Positions 22,010-30,057 of a stretch of 34,679 nt of DNA are shown in pieces (the first letter of the stretch is position 1; the number at the start of each line of letters is the position of its first letter). Below the pieces are notes generated by a model. The model was not told the origin of the DNA and made no database searches. It saw nothing but the letters and a program-made list of their open reading frames with translations. A program made the position numbers and the translations under genes. Source of the DNA: Klebsiella pneumoniae (GTDB lineage Bacteria > Pseudomonadota > Gammaproteobacteria > Ga0077536); contig CAMCQE010000027.1 in NCBI GenBank assembly GCA_945876945.1, forward strand, positions 1 through 34,679, in the 5' to 3' direction.

Positions 22010-23471
22010 TGGCGTTTTCCAGATGTCGGGGGGCGGTGATGGTGACGCGAGTGCCGCGGCTATCCACGACTGAGAATTCCAGCGTCCAGCCGTGGGTCTT
22101 GCAGACTTTGAACGCGACGGGGATGCCAAGACCAGTGCCGAAGCGCTTGGTGCTGGGGCCTGGCTCAAGGCCCGCCGGTTCGGGGATAAAAGGAATACCG
22201 CCGGCCTCGTCCTCAATTTCAAAAATGACCTGCGTGTCGCTGGCACGCAAGCCGGCGCGTAACACCGCGCCCTTGGCTGAAGCCTCAAGCGCATTGCCCA
22301 GCAGCCCGTATAAGGCCTGCTCCATCAAATCAGAATCAACCGCCACCCACGCGCCCTCCTGCCAGGGCCGGCGTTCCAGACGCACTTCCCGCTCGCGAGC
22401 GCGCGGCGCGATGAGGTCGAGAACGGCCGCAAACACGCGCGCGGCGGGCATGACCGTCAGACGCGGTTTGAGCGGGTGCAGATACGACACCAGCGCGCTC
22501 ACCCAGCGCCCGAGGCGGTCTACGGTGGCCACGATTTCATTCGCAATTTCGCGCGACTCGGCGGGGTCGTCGACGTGCTCCAGCACCTGCGCGCTGGCGC
22601 GAATCGCGGCCAGTGGATTGCGGATGTTGTGGGCCACCACCGGCACCAGGGCGCCCAGCGCCGCCTGACGTTCGGATTCCACCAGCGCATCGCGACTCAA
22701 GACCAGATCGCCGGCCAGTCGATTCACGCTCTCGGCCAGCAGCGCCACTTCGGTCACACCCGCCACCGGCAGACGCCGGGAGAGTTCCCCATCGCTCATG
22801 CGCTCGGTGCCTTGGATAATCGCCTGCATGGGACGGACAAAGCCGAGGGTCAGACTGCGGCGCGAGAAGTACAGCACCGCCAGCGCCAGCAGCATCGGCA
22901 CCGGCAGCAGGTAAGGCGCGTAGCGGGTCCAGCGTCCAATCCATTCCGCCTGCGCGGCAAGTTCGGTTTCGACGAGGCGCTGGAAGCTCAGACAGGCCTC
23001 ATCAAAACCGCCGAGCAGCGAGGGTTCGCGGCGGGCGTCAAGCGCGCGCAGGCGCACAATCCGGTTCAGAAAATAAGGATCATCCAGCGAGGCGTGGAGG
23101 TCGGCCTGCAAGCGCCCATAGGCTTCCTGCATGTGCTGCACCGCGTAGTCTTCGGCCCGCGAGGCAGACTGCCGCCGCAGCACGTTGAAGCCTTCCTGAA
23201 TGCGCCGGTAGTAACGACCGTGGATGTCTTCTGCCGCCGGATCGTTGCGCAATCGCGCCAGCGCGACTTCCTGAATTTGCTGAAATAAAACACCGCGTGT
23301 TTCCTGCATGGTGTTGGTGAGCGCGTTCAGACGCAACGACTCGGTGGATGTCTCTTGCCAGAAATAGGCCCACAAGCCGCCCATTGCACCGGTCACGACC
23401 ACCAGCGCAATGAAGGCTAGTTCATAAACGAGCAAAACCCGGCGCAGCGATTGGGGGGCGAATGAAGGCAT
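21996..23471 (-). CDS. Sensor histidine kinase
   Basis: A 491-residue inner membrane kinase. Membrane spans lie at about residues 12-36 and 185-203, with a mostly helical periplasmic sensor of about 150 residues between them, then a HAMP domain. The phosphorylation motif is VAHNIRNPLAAIRA with His281. The ATPase domain shows the N box (LLGNALEAS, Asn393), G1 (DEAGGI) and G2 (FGTGLGIPVA). It will phosphorylate the sigma-54 regulator encoded by the overlapping downstream gene. The signal sensed is unknown. A TATAAT lies just before the ATG and there is no ribosome binding site, so the message may be leaderless. Confidence 0.95.
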   Translation of the reverse strand: MPSFAPQSLRRVLLVYELAFIALVVVTGAMGGLWAYFWQETSTESLRLNALTNTMQETRGVLFQQIQEVALARLRNDPAAEDIHGRYYRRIQEGFNVLRRQSASRAEDYAVQHMQEAYGRLQADLHASLDDPYFLNRIVRLRALDARREPSLLGGFDEACLSFQRLVETELAAQAEWIGRWTRYAPYLLPVPMLLALAVLYFSRRSLTLGFVRPMQAIIQGTERMSDGELSRRLPVAGVTEVALLAESVNRLAGDLVLSRDALVESERQAALGALVPVVAHNIRNPLAAIRASAQVLEHVDDPAESREIANEIVATVDRLGRWVSALVSYLHPLKPRLTVMPAARVFAAVLDLIAPRAREREVRLERRPWQEGAWVAVDSDLMEQALYGLLGNALEASAKGAVLRAGLRASDTQVIFEIEDEAGGIPFIPEPAGLEPGPSTKRFGTGLGIPVAFKVCKTHGWTLEFSVVDSRGTRVTITAPRHLENANEIL

Positions 23472-23476
23472 GGCCG

Positions 23477-23482
23477 ATTATA
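23477..23482 (-). promoter_or_regulatory. Candidate -10 element of the kinase gene
   Basis: On the minus strand TATAAT ends six bases before the ATG of the histidine kinase. Transcription would start at or within a base or two of the start codon. The -35 match is poor (TTCGCC at a spacing of about 20), so confidence is limited. Confidence 0.35.
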
Positions 23483-23515
23483 GGATCGGGATTCGGCCCG
23501 AGGGCGAACCTTTCC

Positions 23516-24046
23516 CTACCAGGGCAGTATGCGCCGGAGCAGGCCCGACCCTTCGCGCAAGAGGTGCGAGACGGCACCGAGCACATGCACGCCAATCACG
23601 CCCATCAACAGCACCGCGCCCGCTTCATGCAAACCACTGAACAACTTATTGAGGACGGGGTCTGGTGTGGCCCAGACCGGTAAGCTCACGCCGAGATACC
23701 GGGTTGGATACACCGTGAAGCTTGAGGACACATAGCCTAGTAGGGGTTGGGCCACCAACATCAGATAAAACAGGTGGTGTACCCCGTGTGCCAGTTTGCG
23801 CTGCCAGCCAGGCAGGGTCTCGGGTAACCCGGGCGGGCGATGACGCACACGCCACCATAAGCGCAACAGCGTGAGCAGAAAGACCGTGATGCCGATCGAC
23901 TTGTGCAGTGCGTATGTCTCGCCGCGCGTCGGTCCCCTGGGCAGATCGGTCATGGTCCAACCGATGACAAAGAGTGCCGCCACCAGTGCCACGGTGACCC
24001 AGTGCAAGAGCATCGCCACCCGGGTGTATTTGAGCGTGTCGTTCAT
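23516..24046 (-). CDS. Cytochrome b561 family protein
   Basis: A 176-residue inner membrane protein with four spans. MLLHWVTVALVAALFVIGW, ALHKSIGITVFLLTLLRLWW, HHLFYLMLVAQPLLGYVSS and GAVLLMGVIGVHVLGAVSH are the four helices; histidines in the first, second and last two (LLHW, LHKS, HGVHH, LHEAG) are placed to bind two b hemes. Bacterial cytochrome b561 proteins carry electrons between the quinone pool and oxygen or superoxide. It stands alone on the minus strand, 44 bases upstream of the kinase gene, and diverges from the L,D-transpeptidase operon. Confidence 0.93.
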   Translation of the reverse strand: MNDTLKYTRVAMLLHWVTVALVAALFVIGWTMTDLPRGPTRGETYALHKSIGITVFLLTLLRLWWRVRHRPPGLPETLPGWQRKLAHGVHHLFYLMLVAQPLLGYVSSSFTVYPTRYLGVSLPVWATPDPVLNKLFSGLHEAGAVLLMGVIGVHVLGAVSHLLREGSGLLRRILPW

Positions 24047-24116
24047 GGGATCTCCTGCTGAAGGCGAGTCATTCTACATGGCCGGTGGTGAGGGACATCC
24101 CGCCGCAGCGCTGCGC

Positions 24117-24122
24117 TATACT
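24117..24122 (+). promoter_or_regulatory. Candidate -10 element of the L,D-transpeptidase operon
   Basis: TATACT matches the -10 consensus closely and lies about 50 bases before the ATG at 24173. The best -35 candidate, GGGACA, is 19 bases upstream, which is long. If it is used, transcription starts near 24129 and the in-frame TTG at 24131 could not be a normal start. Confidence 0.35.
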
Positions 24123-24172
24123 CCGGCCCGTTGCTTATCTCCACATCACGCAACGAGACGGTCGCTTACAGC

Positions 24173-24760
24173 ATGCGAGACGTATTGAACACATTCTGGA
24201 TCGCGTTACTGCTGGCCATCACGGCCGCGCCCTGTGCGGCCGACGACCTGAAAGGCGTGGCACTGGAGCCGCCCTACTCCCTCGAGATCGACAAATCCGA
24301 TCGCACGCTGGTTGTTCGCCACGGCAAAGCGCTGACCCGTAAATTCCAGATTGCCGTTGGCCGCGGCGGCATCGGTGACAAACGCATTCGGGGCGACAAC
24401 AAAACCCCGCTCGGCGTGTATCACATCGCGGGCTTCAACGAAGAAAGCGAATTCGATCTGTTCATGCGGCTCAACTATCCGAACGTGAAAGATGCCTTCT
24501 TCGGCCTGCGGAATCATCTGATCGGTCGCCGCGAGTTTGATGCCATCGTGCAAGCCGCGCGACGCAATGAACTCCCGCCGCAAAACACACCGCTGGGCGG
24601 TGCCGTGGGGATCCACGGACTGGGCGAAGAGACGACTGAGCGCGTGAAAGTGCAACGGCATCTGGACTGGACCAGGGGCTGCATCGCGCTGTCCAATCGC
24701 GACGTTCAGGAGTTGCGCCGCTATGTCGACGTCGGCACCAGAGTCACAATCCGCGAATGA
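24173..24760 (+). CDS. L,D-transpeptidase (YkuD domain)
   Basis: A 195-residue exported enzyme when started at the ATG at 24173 (MRDVLNTFWIALLLAITAAPCAA is the signal peptide, ending around CAADD; shown here as MRDVLNTFWIALLL and AITAAPCAADD). The YkuD catalytic domain follows: SLEIDKSDRTLVVRHGK, NKTPLGVYHI, AVGIHGLGEE and WTRGCIALSNRDVQEL, with the catalytic Cys and upstream His. Such enzymes cross-link peptidoglycan or attach proteins to it. The substrate of this one is unknown. The cysteine at the end of the signal region may be a lipobox (APC), but this is weak. It is the first gene of a six-gene operon and overlaps the DUF302 gene by four bases. Confidence 0.93.
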   Translation: MRDVLNTFWIALLLAITAAPCAADDLKGVALEPPYSLEIDKSDRTLVVRHGKALTRKFQIAVGRGGIGDKRIRGDNKTPLGVYHIAGFNEESEFDLFMRLNYPNVKDAFFGLRNHLIGRREFDAIVQAARRNELPPQNTPLGGAVGIHGLGEETTERVKVQRHLDWTRGCIALSNRDVQELRRYVDVGTRVTIRE

Positions 24761-25230
24761 AGGTGCTGGCGCTCGCAGCGTTGGTGTGGTGCAGCCTGCT
24801 GAGTCTCGACGGCCTCGCGGAGCCCGCGCCGGCCCCCGCGCCTGCTTCCCTCATCCTGCGGGGTGAAAGCAAGAAATCTTTTAACGACGTCATTCTGGAA
24901 CTCGACTACGCCATCACCGAGCGTAACTTCCGGATCACCGGGCGCAACACCATCGGCAAAGGCCTGCGTGAGCGCGGCTACGAGGATTTTCCAGACGTTG
25001 AGGTCATCCATTTCTGCAACCTTGAGAACGCGCGCGAGGTGCTGCTGATCGACCCCGACTTCGTCGCCCAGATGCCCTGCCGTCTGAGCGTTTATCGCGT
25101 CGGGGATCGCACGGTGGTGAACGTTGTGACGCTACCCGAAGATCATAAAGACCCGCGGATTAACGCCTTTGCGCACCAAATCAACGGCCAACTCCGCGAA
25201 ATTCTCGCCTTCGTGATGGAGCAAGACTGA
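24757..25230 (+). CDS. DUF302 family exported protein
   Basis: A 157-residue protein with a signal peptide of about 21 residues (MKVLALAALVWCSLLSLDGLA), followed by a proline-alanine-rich linker and one DUF302 domain (SFNDVILELDYAITERNFRI in part, VIHFCNLENAREVLL, PCRLSVYRV). DUF302 proteins are small alpha/beta proteins of unknown role, often periplasmic. It overlaps the L,D-transpeptidase by four bases (ATGA), and its stop is one base from the GTG of the channel gene. Translation of all three is probably coupled. The cysteines in HFCNL and MPCRL are the only ones in the mature part. Confidence 0.85.
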   Translation: MKVLALAALVWCSLLSLDGLAEPAPAPAPASLILRGESKKSFNDVILELDYAITERNFRITGRNTIGKGLRERGYEDFPDVEVIHFCNLENAREVLLIDPDFVAQMPCRLSVYRVGDRTVVNVVTLPEDHKDPRINAFAHQINGQLREILAFVMEQD

Positions 25231-25231
25231 C

Positions 25232-25996
25232 GTGCCGACTCACACTATCCCGAATGAACGCTGGAACATGCTGCTGGGGCAACCGCATCTGCTGTTGCTC
25301 TTCTGGTGGGTCGTCGTCGGCCTGGTCGTCTTTGGCGGCGTGGTTGCCATAGACCAGCAGCTGCTGCAAATCATGCTCAGGGCCGATCGCAGCCATATTT
25401 GTCTTGTGCTGCTTCTGATGTATGCCATCGGCGTTGCGCACACCTTCAAACGAACCCTGTTTCTCTCCACCGAACTAGGTCTGGCCGCTACGCTGGCCGA
25501 CCGCCTGCGCGCCGGCACCCTGAACGCGCACGCGCTGCAAAGCCGTGACGCGGCGCATGCCGCCGGCCTCAAAACAGGTTTTGTGGTGGAGTATCTGTCG
25601 GACCTGCGGGCCGCTACACCGGTTGCCGCCGGCGAGCCGGGCTCCGATCTGCTCGACGCCTACGCCACACGGTTGCGCGGCGCCCATGAGTTTGGCTGGT
25701 TCTATATCGATCTGCTGCTGAAAGCAGGCTTTCTCGGCACGCTGGTGGGCTTCATCCTGATGTTGAGCTCGGTCGCGGAAACCGGTGCGCTGGATGCGGG
25801 CACGATGCAGAAAGTCCTCACCCAGATGAGCGTTGGGATGAGCACGGCGCTCTACACCACGCTGGCCAGTCTGGTGGCCGGCATCCTGCTCTCGATCCCT
25901 TACTACCTGCTGGATCGCGGCCTTGAGGCGCTGCTCCAAATCACGATCGAAATCCGCGACGTGCTGCTGCCCCCAAGCAGCACCCCACGCGACTAA
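25232..25996 (+). CDS. MotA/TolQ/ExbB-type proton channel family protein
   Basis: A 254-residue inner membrane protein with four predicted spans: about residues 20-42, 54-72, 158-183 and 203-230. The last two form the MotA/TolQ/ExbB channel domain, with LLLKAGFLGTLVGFILMLSS and MSVGMSTALYTTLASLVAGI as the signature helices. Members of this family use ion flow to drive TonB, Tol-Pal or the flagellar stator. The two plus two helix layout with a cytoplasmic domain between is closer to MotA than to ExbB. The start is GTG one base after the DUF302 stop; an ATG at 25268 is possible. No ExbD, TolR or MotB follows; an unrelated single-span protein takes that place. Confidence 0.88.
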   Translation: MPTHTIPNERWNMLLGQPHLLLLFWWVVVGLVVFGGVVAIDQQLLQIMLRADRSHICLVLLLMYAIGVAHTFKRTLFLSTELGLAATLADRLRAGTLNAHALQSRDAAHAAGLKTGFVVEYLSDLRAATPVAAGEPGSDLLDAYATRLRGAHEFGWFYIDLLLKAGFLGTLVGFILMLSSVAETGALDAGTMQKVLTQMSVGMSTALYTTLASLVAGILLSIPYYLLDRGLEALLQITIEIRDVLLPPSSTPRD

Positions 25997-26008
25997 AGGC
26001 TGCCGCAG

Positions 26009-26632
26009 GTGTCCGCCCTTTCCCGCTCCAGCAGCCGCTATCGCGCGCCTTTTGATCCCATTACGGCGGTGCTGTTCAAAATTATTCAGGCCATCACCTA
26101 CCTGTTTGTGCTGGCCGTATTGTTCATGAACCCGGTCGCCAAGCAGGGCATCATCAGTCCCAAGGCCGAGTACATCATCACGGTCACCTGGCCCGACCGA
26201 AACCCGAACGACATCGACACCTATGTTGAAGACCCGCAGGGCGACCTGACGTATTTCAAGAATCCAGCGGCCGGGCTGATTCATCTCGACCGCGATGACC
26301 GCGGCAATCTCAACGACTCCCTGAACATCAACGGCAAGGCGATCGAAAATCCGCTGAATCAGGAAGTGACCACTATTCGCGCGGTAATCCCCGGCGAGTA
26401 CGTGGTGAACGTTCACTACTACGCCTCCCAGGACACCCAGCCGGTGCCAGTAACGGTGCGCGTAGACAAGGTGAACCCTACGCTCGAAGTCGTTTATTAC
26501 GATACGATTACCCTTGAGCACAAGGACGAAGAGCGCACAGCGGTGCGCTTCAGCATCATGAGCGACGGTCGCGTGGGCAACATCAATCACGTGGCCAAAG
26601 AACTCGTCAACAAAGCGTTCAAGCGGGAATAA
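26009..26632 (+). CDS. Single-span membrane protein with periplasmic domain, in ExbD position
   Basis: A 207-residue protein, GTG start. One transmembrane helix (about residues 22-41) is followed by a periplasmic domain. Inside it NDIDTYVEDPQGD (residues 67-79) and HLDRDDRGNLND (92-103) resemble the Asp-rich loops of DUF2135-like beta-sandwich domains (W-x-x-x-x-D-x-D-x-x-V-x-D-P), which may bind calcium. YVVNVHYYAS fits a later strand. It has the topology of ExbD/TolR/MotB but lacks the aspartate in the middle of the helix; the nearest is Asp16 just before it. Twelve bases separate it from the channel gene. I infer that it is the channel partner or effector. The family is not one I can name with certainty. 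Confidence 0.75.
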   Translation: MSALSRSSSRYRAPFDPITAVLFKIIQAITYLFVLAVLFMNPVAKQGIISPKAEYIITVTWPDRNPNDIDTYVEDPQGDLTYFKNPAAGLIHLDRDDRGNLNDSLNINGKAIENPLNQEVTTIRAVIPGEYVVNVHYYASQDTQPVPVTVRVDKVNPTLEVVYYDTITLEHKDEERTAVRFSIMSDGRVGNINHVAKELVNKAFKRE

Positions 26633-26638
26633 GGTTTC

Positions 26639-27166
26639 ATGCTGAGCTTCGGTCACGCCACCATTACCGTCGGCTACGTGCTGGTCAGTCTCACGCTACT
26701 GCTGCTCAGCCTGTTCTCTCGCTGGCGCTGGCAGCTCAAAACCGGGCTGATTGTGGCGGTGACGCTGGCCTGGTGCGCGGTGTACTTCTCGCTGCCGGCC
26801 ATGCTGGGCTGGCCCACCGATCGCGACGTGCCCCGGCGCTTTAACCTGCTGGCGGTCTATATTCAGGAACCTGATGCCAGCACCGGCAAACCCGGCGGCG
26901 TGTTTTTCTGGGCTTCCGATCTCAATCCAGACGCTGACCAGAAGCCACGCGCCTATCGCCTACCCTTCTCGCCCGGTTTCAAAAGCGTATTCGAAGAAGG
27001 TCAGGGCAAGCTGCGCAAAAACATCCCGCAGGTCGGCGAGGCTGAAGACGAGGACGAGGTGCACGGCACACCGACCGACCGGCTACAACTCGGCTTGAAG
27101 AGCGTGAAAATTCAATTCCGGGATGCGCCGCCACAGGGCCCACCCAGCAAGGATGCCGCCCCATGA
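26639..27166 (+). CDS. Unknown two-span membrane protein, paralogue of the next gene
   Basis: A 175-residue protein with two N-terminal membrane helices (about residues 8-26 and 34-55) and a soluble domain. The pattern after the helices is LGWPTDRDVPRRFNLLAVYIQ, EP, a glycine, VFFW, PRAYRLPFSP, and KLRKNIPQVGE; nearly the same pattern is found in the following gene. AAG before the ATG is a modest ribosome binding site. The acidic run EAEDEDEV (residues about 135-142) and the proline-rich tail are not shared. No known family recognised. The context suggests a component of the channel-containing operon. Confidence 0.75.
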   Translation: MLSFGHATITVGYVLVSLTLLLLSLFSRWRWQLKTGLIVAVTLAWCAVYFSLPAMLGWPTDRDVPRRFNLLAVYIQEPDASTGKPGGVFFWASDLNPDADQKPRAYRLPFSPGFKSVFEEGQGKLRKNIPQVGEAEDEDEVHGTPTDRLQLGLKSVKIQFRDAPPQGPPSKDAAP

Positions 27167-27669
27167 TCACTTCGGCGACCGCGACTCCGGCCTTCGTTGC
27201 CGCCTTCGTCTTGTTGGTCTTGCTGTTGGCGAACGTGCTGTGGTTTACCCGCTTCGCGTGGTGGGTGAAGGGCTCAGCCATCGTCCTGGTGGCGGGGCTG
27301 TTCTGGATGAGCTGGCGCGCAATGCCCGAACTCCTCGGGTGGCCGGCGCAGGCGGGCATGCCGCCCCGCTTCAATGTCGCCGGCATTCAGGTGATCGAGC
27401 CGGAGAAAAACGGGGCGAGCAAAGGGGCCATCTATCTGTGGGTGACCGGCTTTGCCACGATGCACGGCGAGGTGATCCCGCGCGCTTTTGAAATTCCGTT
27501 CACGCCAGAACTGCAGCTCAAGCTGGCCGGGGTCAGCACCAAACTCCGCAAACGGTTGCCGCAACTTGGCGAAGTCGTGCCATCCAAAGGGCAGCACTCG
27601 GGTCATGGCCCGACGGCTATCGCGCTCGATTTCTTTGACATGCCGGACCCGCTCTTTCCGGAGCGTTGA
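27163..27669 (+). CDS. Unknown two-span membrane protein, paralogue of the preceding gene
   Basis: A 168-residue protein with two N-terminal membrane helices (about residues 9-28 and 35-52). The following domain has LGWPAQAGMPPRFNVAGIQV, EP, IYLWV, PRAFEIPFTP and KLRKRLPQLGE, in the same order and spacing as the preceding protein, so the two arose by tandem duplication. It overlaps that gene by four bases (ATGA) and is the last gene of the operon, with its stop 15 bases from convergent tilS. I do not recognise the family. Differences outside the shared motif are large, so the copies are old and probably have distinct jobs. Confidence 0.75.
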   Translation: MITSATATPAFVAAFVLLVLLLANVLWFTRFAWWVKGSAIVLVAGLFWMSWRAMPELLGWPAQAGMPPRFNVAGIQVIEPEKNGASKGAIYLWVTGFATMHGEVIPRAFEIPFTPELQLKLAGVSTKLRKRLPQLGEVVPSKGQHSGHGPTAIALDFFDMPDPLFPER

Positions 27670-27684
27670 GTTAAGGCCGATGAC

Positions 27685-29025
27685 TCACGCGCAGTGGGCT
27701 TCCCATTGCACGGTCCACGACGCTTCGCCGGGCGCGGCGGCAAACGCCTTCGCAACCCCGATACCCGGCACCGCCGCCAGTTCGTCATCGACGTAGATCA
27801 GTGGCGTTCTCGCGCGCGCCCAGGGCGGCACCCGCGCGGATTGCCAGAGATGCTTGAGCGACTGATGCACGCCCTGACCGGGAAGTTGCAGTCGCTCGCC
27901 GCCATGACGGGAGCGCACGCTTAGCGCGCCCGCTGCCACCGCGCTCCGGCGCAGGCCAAGCCCCGTCGTCGGGGTCGCGGACAGCCGTCCGGTTGGCAGG
28001 ATGAGCGCTTGTTCCGGACACCAGACCCAAGTCCCCGCCAGCACCGGGCCTTCCTCGCGTGCCAGCCACAGTGCGTCGTCGTAGCGACGCACAAGGCCGC
28101 CCTGCCAGCGCACCACCGGATTGCGATCGGTCCCGGCGCCAATCACCTCCGCGCAGATGTTGTCGAGACGGCGGGCGTCAGGCAGCGGCATCTCTGCCTG
28201 CGCCACCCACGCCCGCAAACATTGGCGTTGCAGCGCCGGACTCAAGGGTCGAAAGTCCGCGAGAGGCAGGTGCTTCGCGCTCGCGCCCAAGCGCCTCAAC
28301 TGCTCCGTGGCCAGCATATCCAGCGCGGTCGCGGCCTCAAATTGCAGCTTGGCCACCCGGCCGAAGGTCTGGCCAAGGCCCGGCCAGCGCTGCCGTAAGG
28401 CGGGCAAGACCTGCTGACGCAGATAGTTCCGATCAAAGGCGTCGTCGGCGTTAGACGGGTCTTCCAGAAACGGGAGGTCCAGCGTTTGCACATAGGCCGC
28501 AAGCTCAGCGCGCGTGAAATCAAGCAGCGGGCGTACCAGCAGACCCTCGCCCAGTGGGCGGCACGGCGCAATCCCGGCCAGACCGTGCGGCCCGCTGCCG
28601 CGTAAGGCCATCAGCAGGAAGGTCTCGGCAAGATCGTCCGCATGATGCGCGGTCAGCACGCAGGTGTTAGCGGTGGCACGCGCCGCCAGCGCCGCATACC
28701 GACGCTCACGCCCAAGGGCTTCAAGACTTTCACCTGCGGTGACGCCTGATTCGAATCGCTGCACCTCGCAGGGCACGCCCAAACGCGCCGCGACCGCCAC
28801 ACAATGGGTGGCCCAATCGCGACTGGCGGCCTGCCAGGCGTGGTCGAAGTGGATGGCTTTGATCGTCAGCGGCACAGCGGCGCGGGCGCAGGCCGCAAGC
28901 AAGGCGGTGGAATCGAGCCCACCGCTAAACGCTACCAGCAGCGCCGATGGCGCAGTCGAACTGTGCCGGGCAGCCGCCGCGAGCGCCGCGACGACCGCTT
29001 GTTCTGGCGCGGTTTCCCGGGCCAT
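27685..29025 (-). CDS. tilS: tRNA(Ile)-lysidine synthetase TilS
   Basis: A 446-residue enzyme that converts C34 of the CAU-anticodon isoleucine tRNA to lysidine, so that it reads AUA. The N-terminal PP-loop is VAFSGGLDSTALLAA, followed by HFDHAW and TAHHADDLAETFLLMALRGS. A central domain and the C-terminal TilS domain (RHGGERLQLPGQGVHQSLKH, then VPGIGVAKAF) complete the protein, matching the long gammaproteobacterial form. It lies eight bases downstream of accA on the same strand, a gammaproteobacterial arrangement. The start is ATG. Confidence 0.96.
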   Translation of the reverse strand: MARETAPEQAVVAALAAAARHSSTAPSALLVAFSGGLDSTALLAACARAAVPLTIKAIHFDHAWQAASRDWATHCVAVAARLGVPCEVQRFESGVTAGESLEALGRERRYAALAARATANTCVLTAHHADDLAETFLLMALRGSGPHGLAGIAPCRPLGEGLLVRPLLDFTRAELAAYVQTLDLPFLEDPSNADDAFDRNYLRQQVLPALRQRWPGLGQTFGRVAKLQFEAATALDMLATEQLRRLGASAKHLPLADFRPLSPALQRQCLRAWVAQAEMPLPDARRLDNICAEVIGAGTDRNPVVRWQGGLVRRYDDALWLAREEGPVLAGTWVWCPEQALILPTGRLSATPTTGLGLRRSAVAAGALSVRSRHGGERLQLPGQGVHQSLKHLWQSARVPPWARARTPLIYVDDELAAVPGIGVAKAFAAAPGEASWTVQWEAHCA

Positions 29026-29033
29026 TGTCCGGC

Positions 29034-30023
29034 TTATTTCTCGGCGAATTCGCCGAAACGATAGAGGCGCTGTTGTCGCATGTGGACGAGCTTTTCGGGC
29101 TCAAGAATGCACAACCGATCGAGCGCCTCGACGAGGCTGGCTTTCACGCGCTCGGCAATCCGCGCGTAGTCGCGATGCGCGCCACCCAGGGGTTCCTCAA
29201 TCACAGCATCCACCAGCTTCAATTGCAGCAGGCGCTCGGAGGTAATGCCCATCGCTTCGGCCGCATCGGATGCGCGGTCGGCGCTTTTCCACAAAATAGA
29301 CGCGCAGCCTTCGGGCGAAATCACCGAGTAGGTGGCGTACTGCAACATCAGGACGCGGTCGGCGACCCCGATGGCGAGCGCGCCGCCCGAACCACCCTCG
29401 CCCACTACGGTGGCGATGATGGGCGTCTTCAAGCCCGCCATCACCAGCAGATTGCGGGCGATCGCCTCGCTCTGGCCACGCTCCTCGGCATCGATCCCCG
29501 GATAGGCGCCCGGGGTGTCGATGAAGGTGAGGATCGGTAAACGAAAACGTTCTGCCATCTCCATGATGCGCAGGGCTTTGCGATAGCCCTCGGGCTTTGG
29601 CATGCCGAAATTGCGGTGCAGATTTTCTTTGGTGTTGCGGCCTTTCTGATGACCAATAAAGGCCACACCACGTCCGCTTAAGCGGGCGACGCCGCACACG
29701 ATGGCCGTATCGTCCGAGAAATGCCGGTCGCCATGGAGTTCGTCAAAACTGTCGAAAATGCGCTCCGCGTAGTCCAGCGTGTAGGGACGCAAGGGATGCC
29801 GCGCGAGGCGTGAGATTTGCCAGGGGGTGAGATTGGAGAAAATCTGCCGCGAGAGGTCGCGGGAGCGCTCCTGCAAGCGGGCGATTTCGTCCGAGATGTT
29901 GAGTTCGGAGTCGTTACCGACTTTGCGTAGGGCTTCTATTTTGGCTTCGAGCTCCGCGATGGGTTGTTCGAAGTCAAGAAAATTGAAGTGATGTTGCGCC
30001 TTTTCGGCCCCTGCGCTCGCCAT
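29034..30023 (-). CDS. accA: Acetyl-CoA carboxylase carboxyltransferase subunit alpha
   Basis: A 329-residue AccA when begun at the ATG at 30023, where AGGAGG stands six bases upstream. With AccD it transfers carboxyl groups from biotin to acetyl-CoA, the first step of fatty acid synthesis. [19 protein letters not shown] at the N-terminus, [36 protein letters not shown] and [12 protein letters not shown] are signature segments, and [15 protein letters not shown] follows. It lies 34 bases after dnaE and eight before tilS. The longer frame to 30068 would overlap dnaE and is not needed. Confidence 0.97.
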   Translation of the reverse strand: MASAGAEKAQHHFNFLDFEQPIAELEAKIEALRKVGNDSELNISDEIARLQERSRDLSRQIFSNLTPWQISRLARHPLRPYTLDYAERIFDSFDELHGDRHFSDDTAIVCGVARLSGRGVAFIGHQKGRNTKENLHRNFGMPKPEGYRKALRIMEMAERFRLPILTFIDTPGAYPGIDAEERGQSEAIARNLLVMAGLKTPIIATVVGEGGSGGALAIGVADRVLMLQYATYSVISPEGCASILWKSADRASDAAEAMGITSERLLQLKLVDAVIEEPLGGAHRDYARIAERVKASLVEALDRLCILEPEKLVHMRQQRLYRFGEFAEK

Positions 30024-30057
30024 GGTGTACCTCCTGCCCGCAACGCGCTCGGCGTGC

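Noticed and set aside
25475-26656. Long minus-strand open frame of 393 codons across the channel operon
   Set aside because: It is antisense to two well-supported genes and has a His/Gln/Arg/Val-rich composition typical of a shadow frame in GC-rich DNA; no motif is recognisable.
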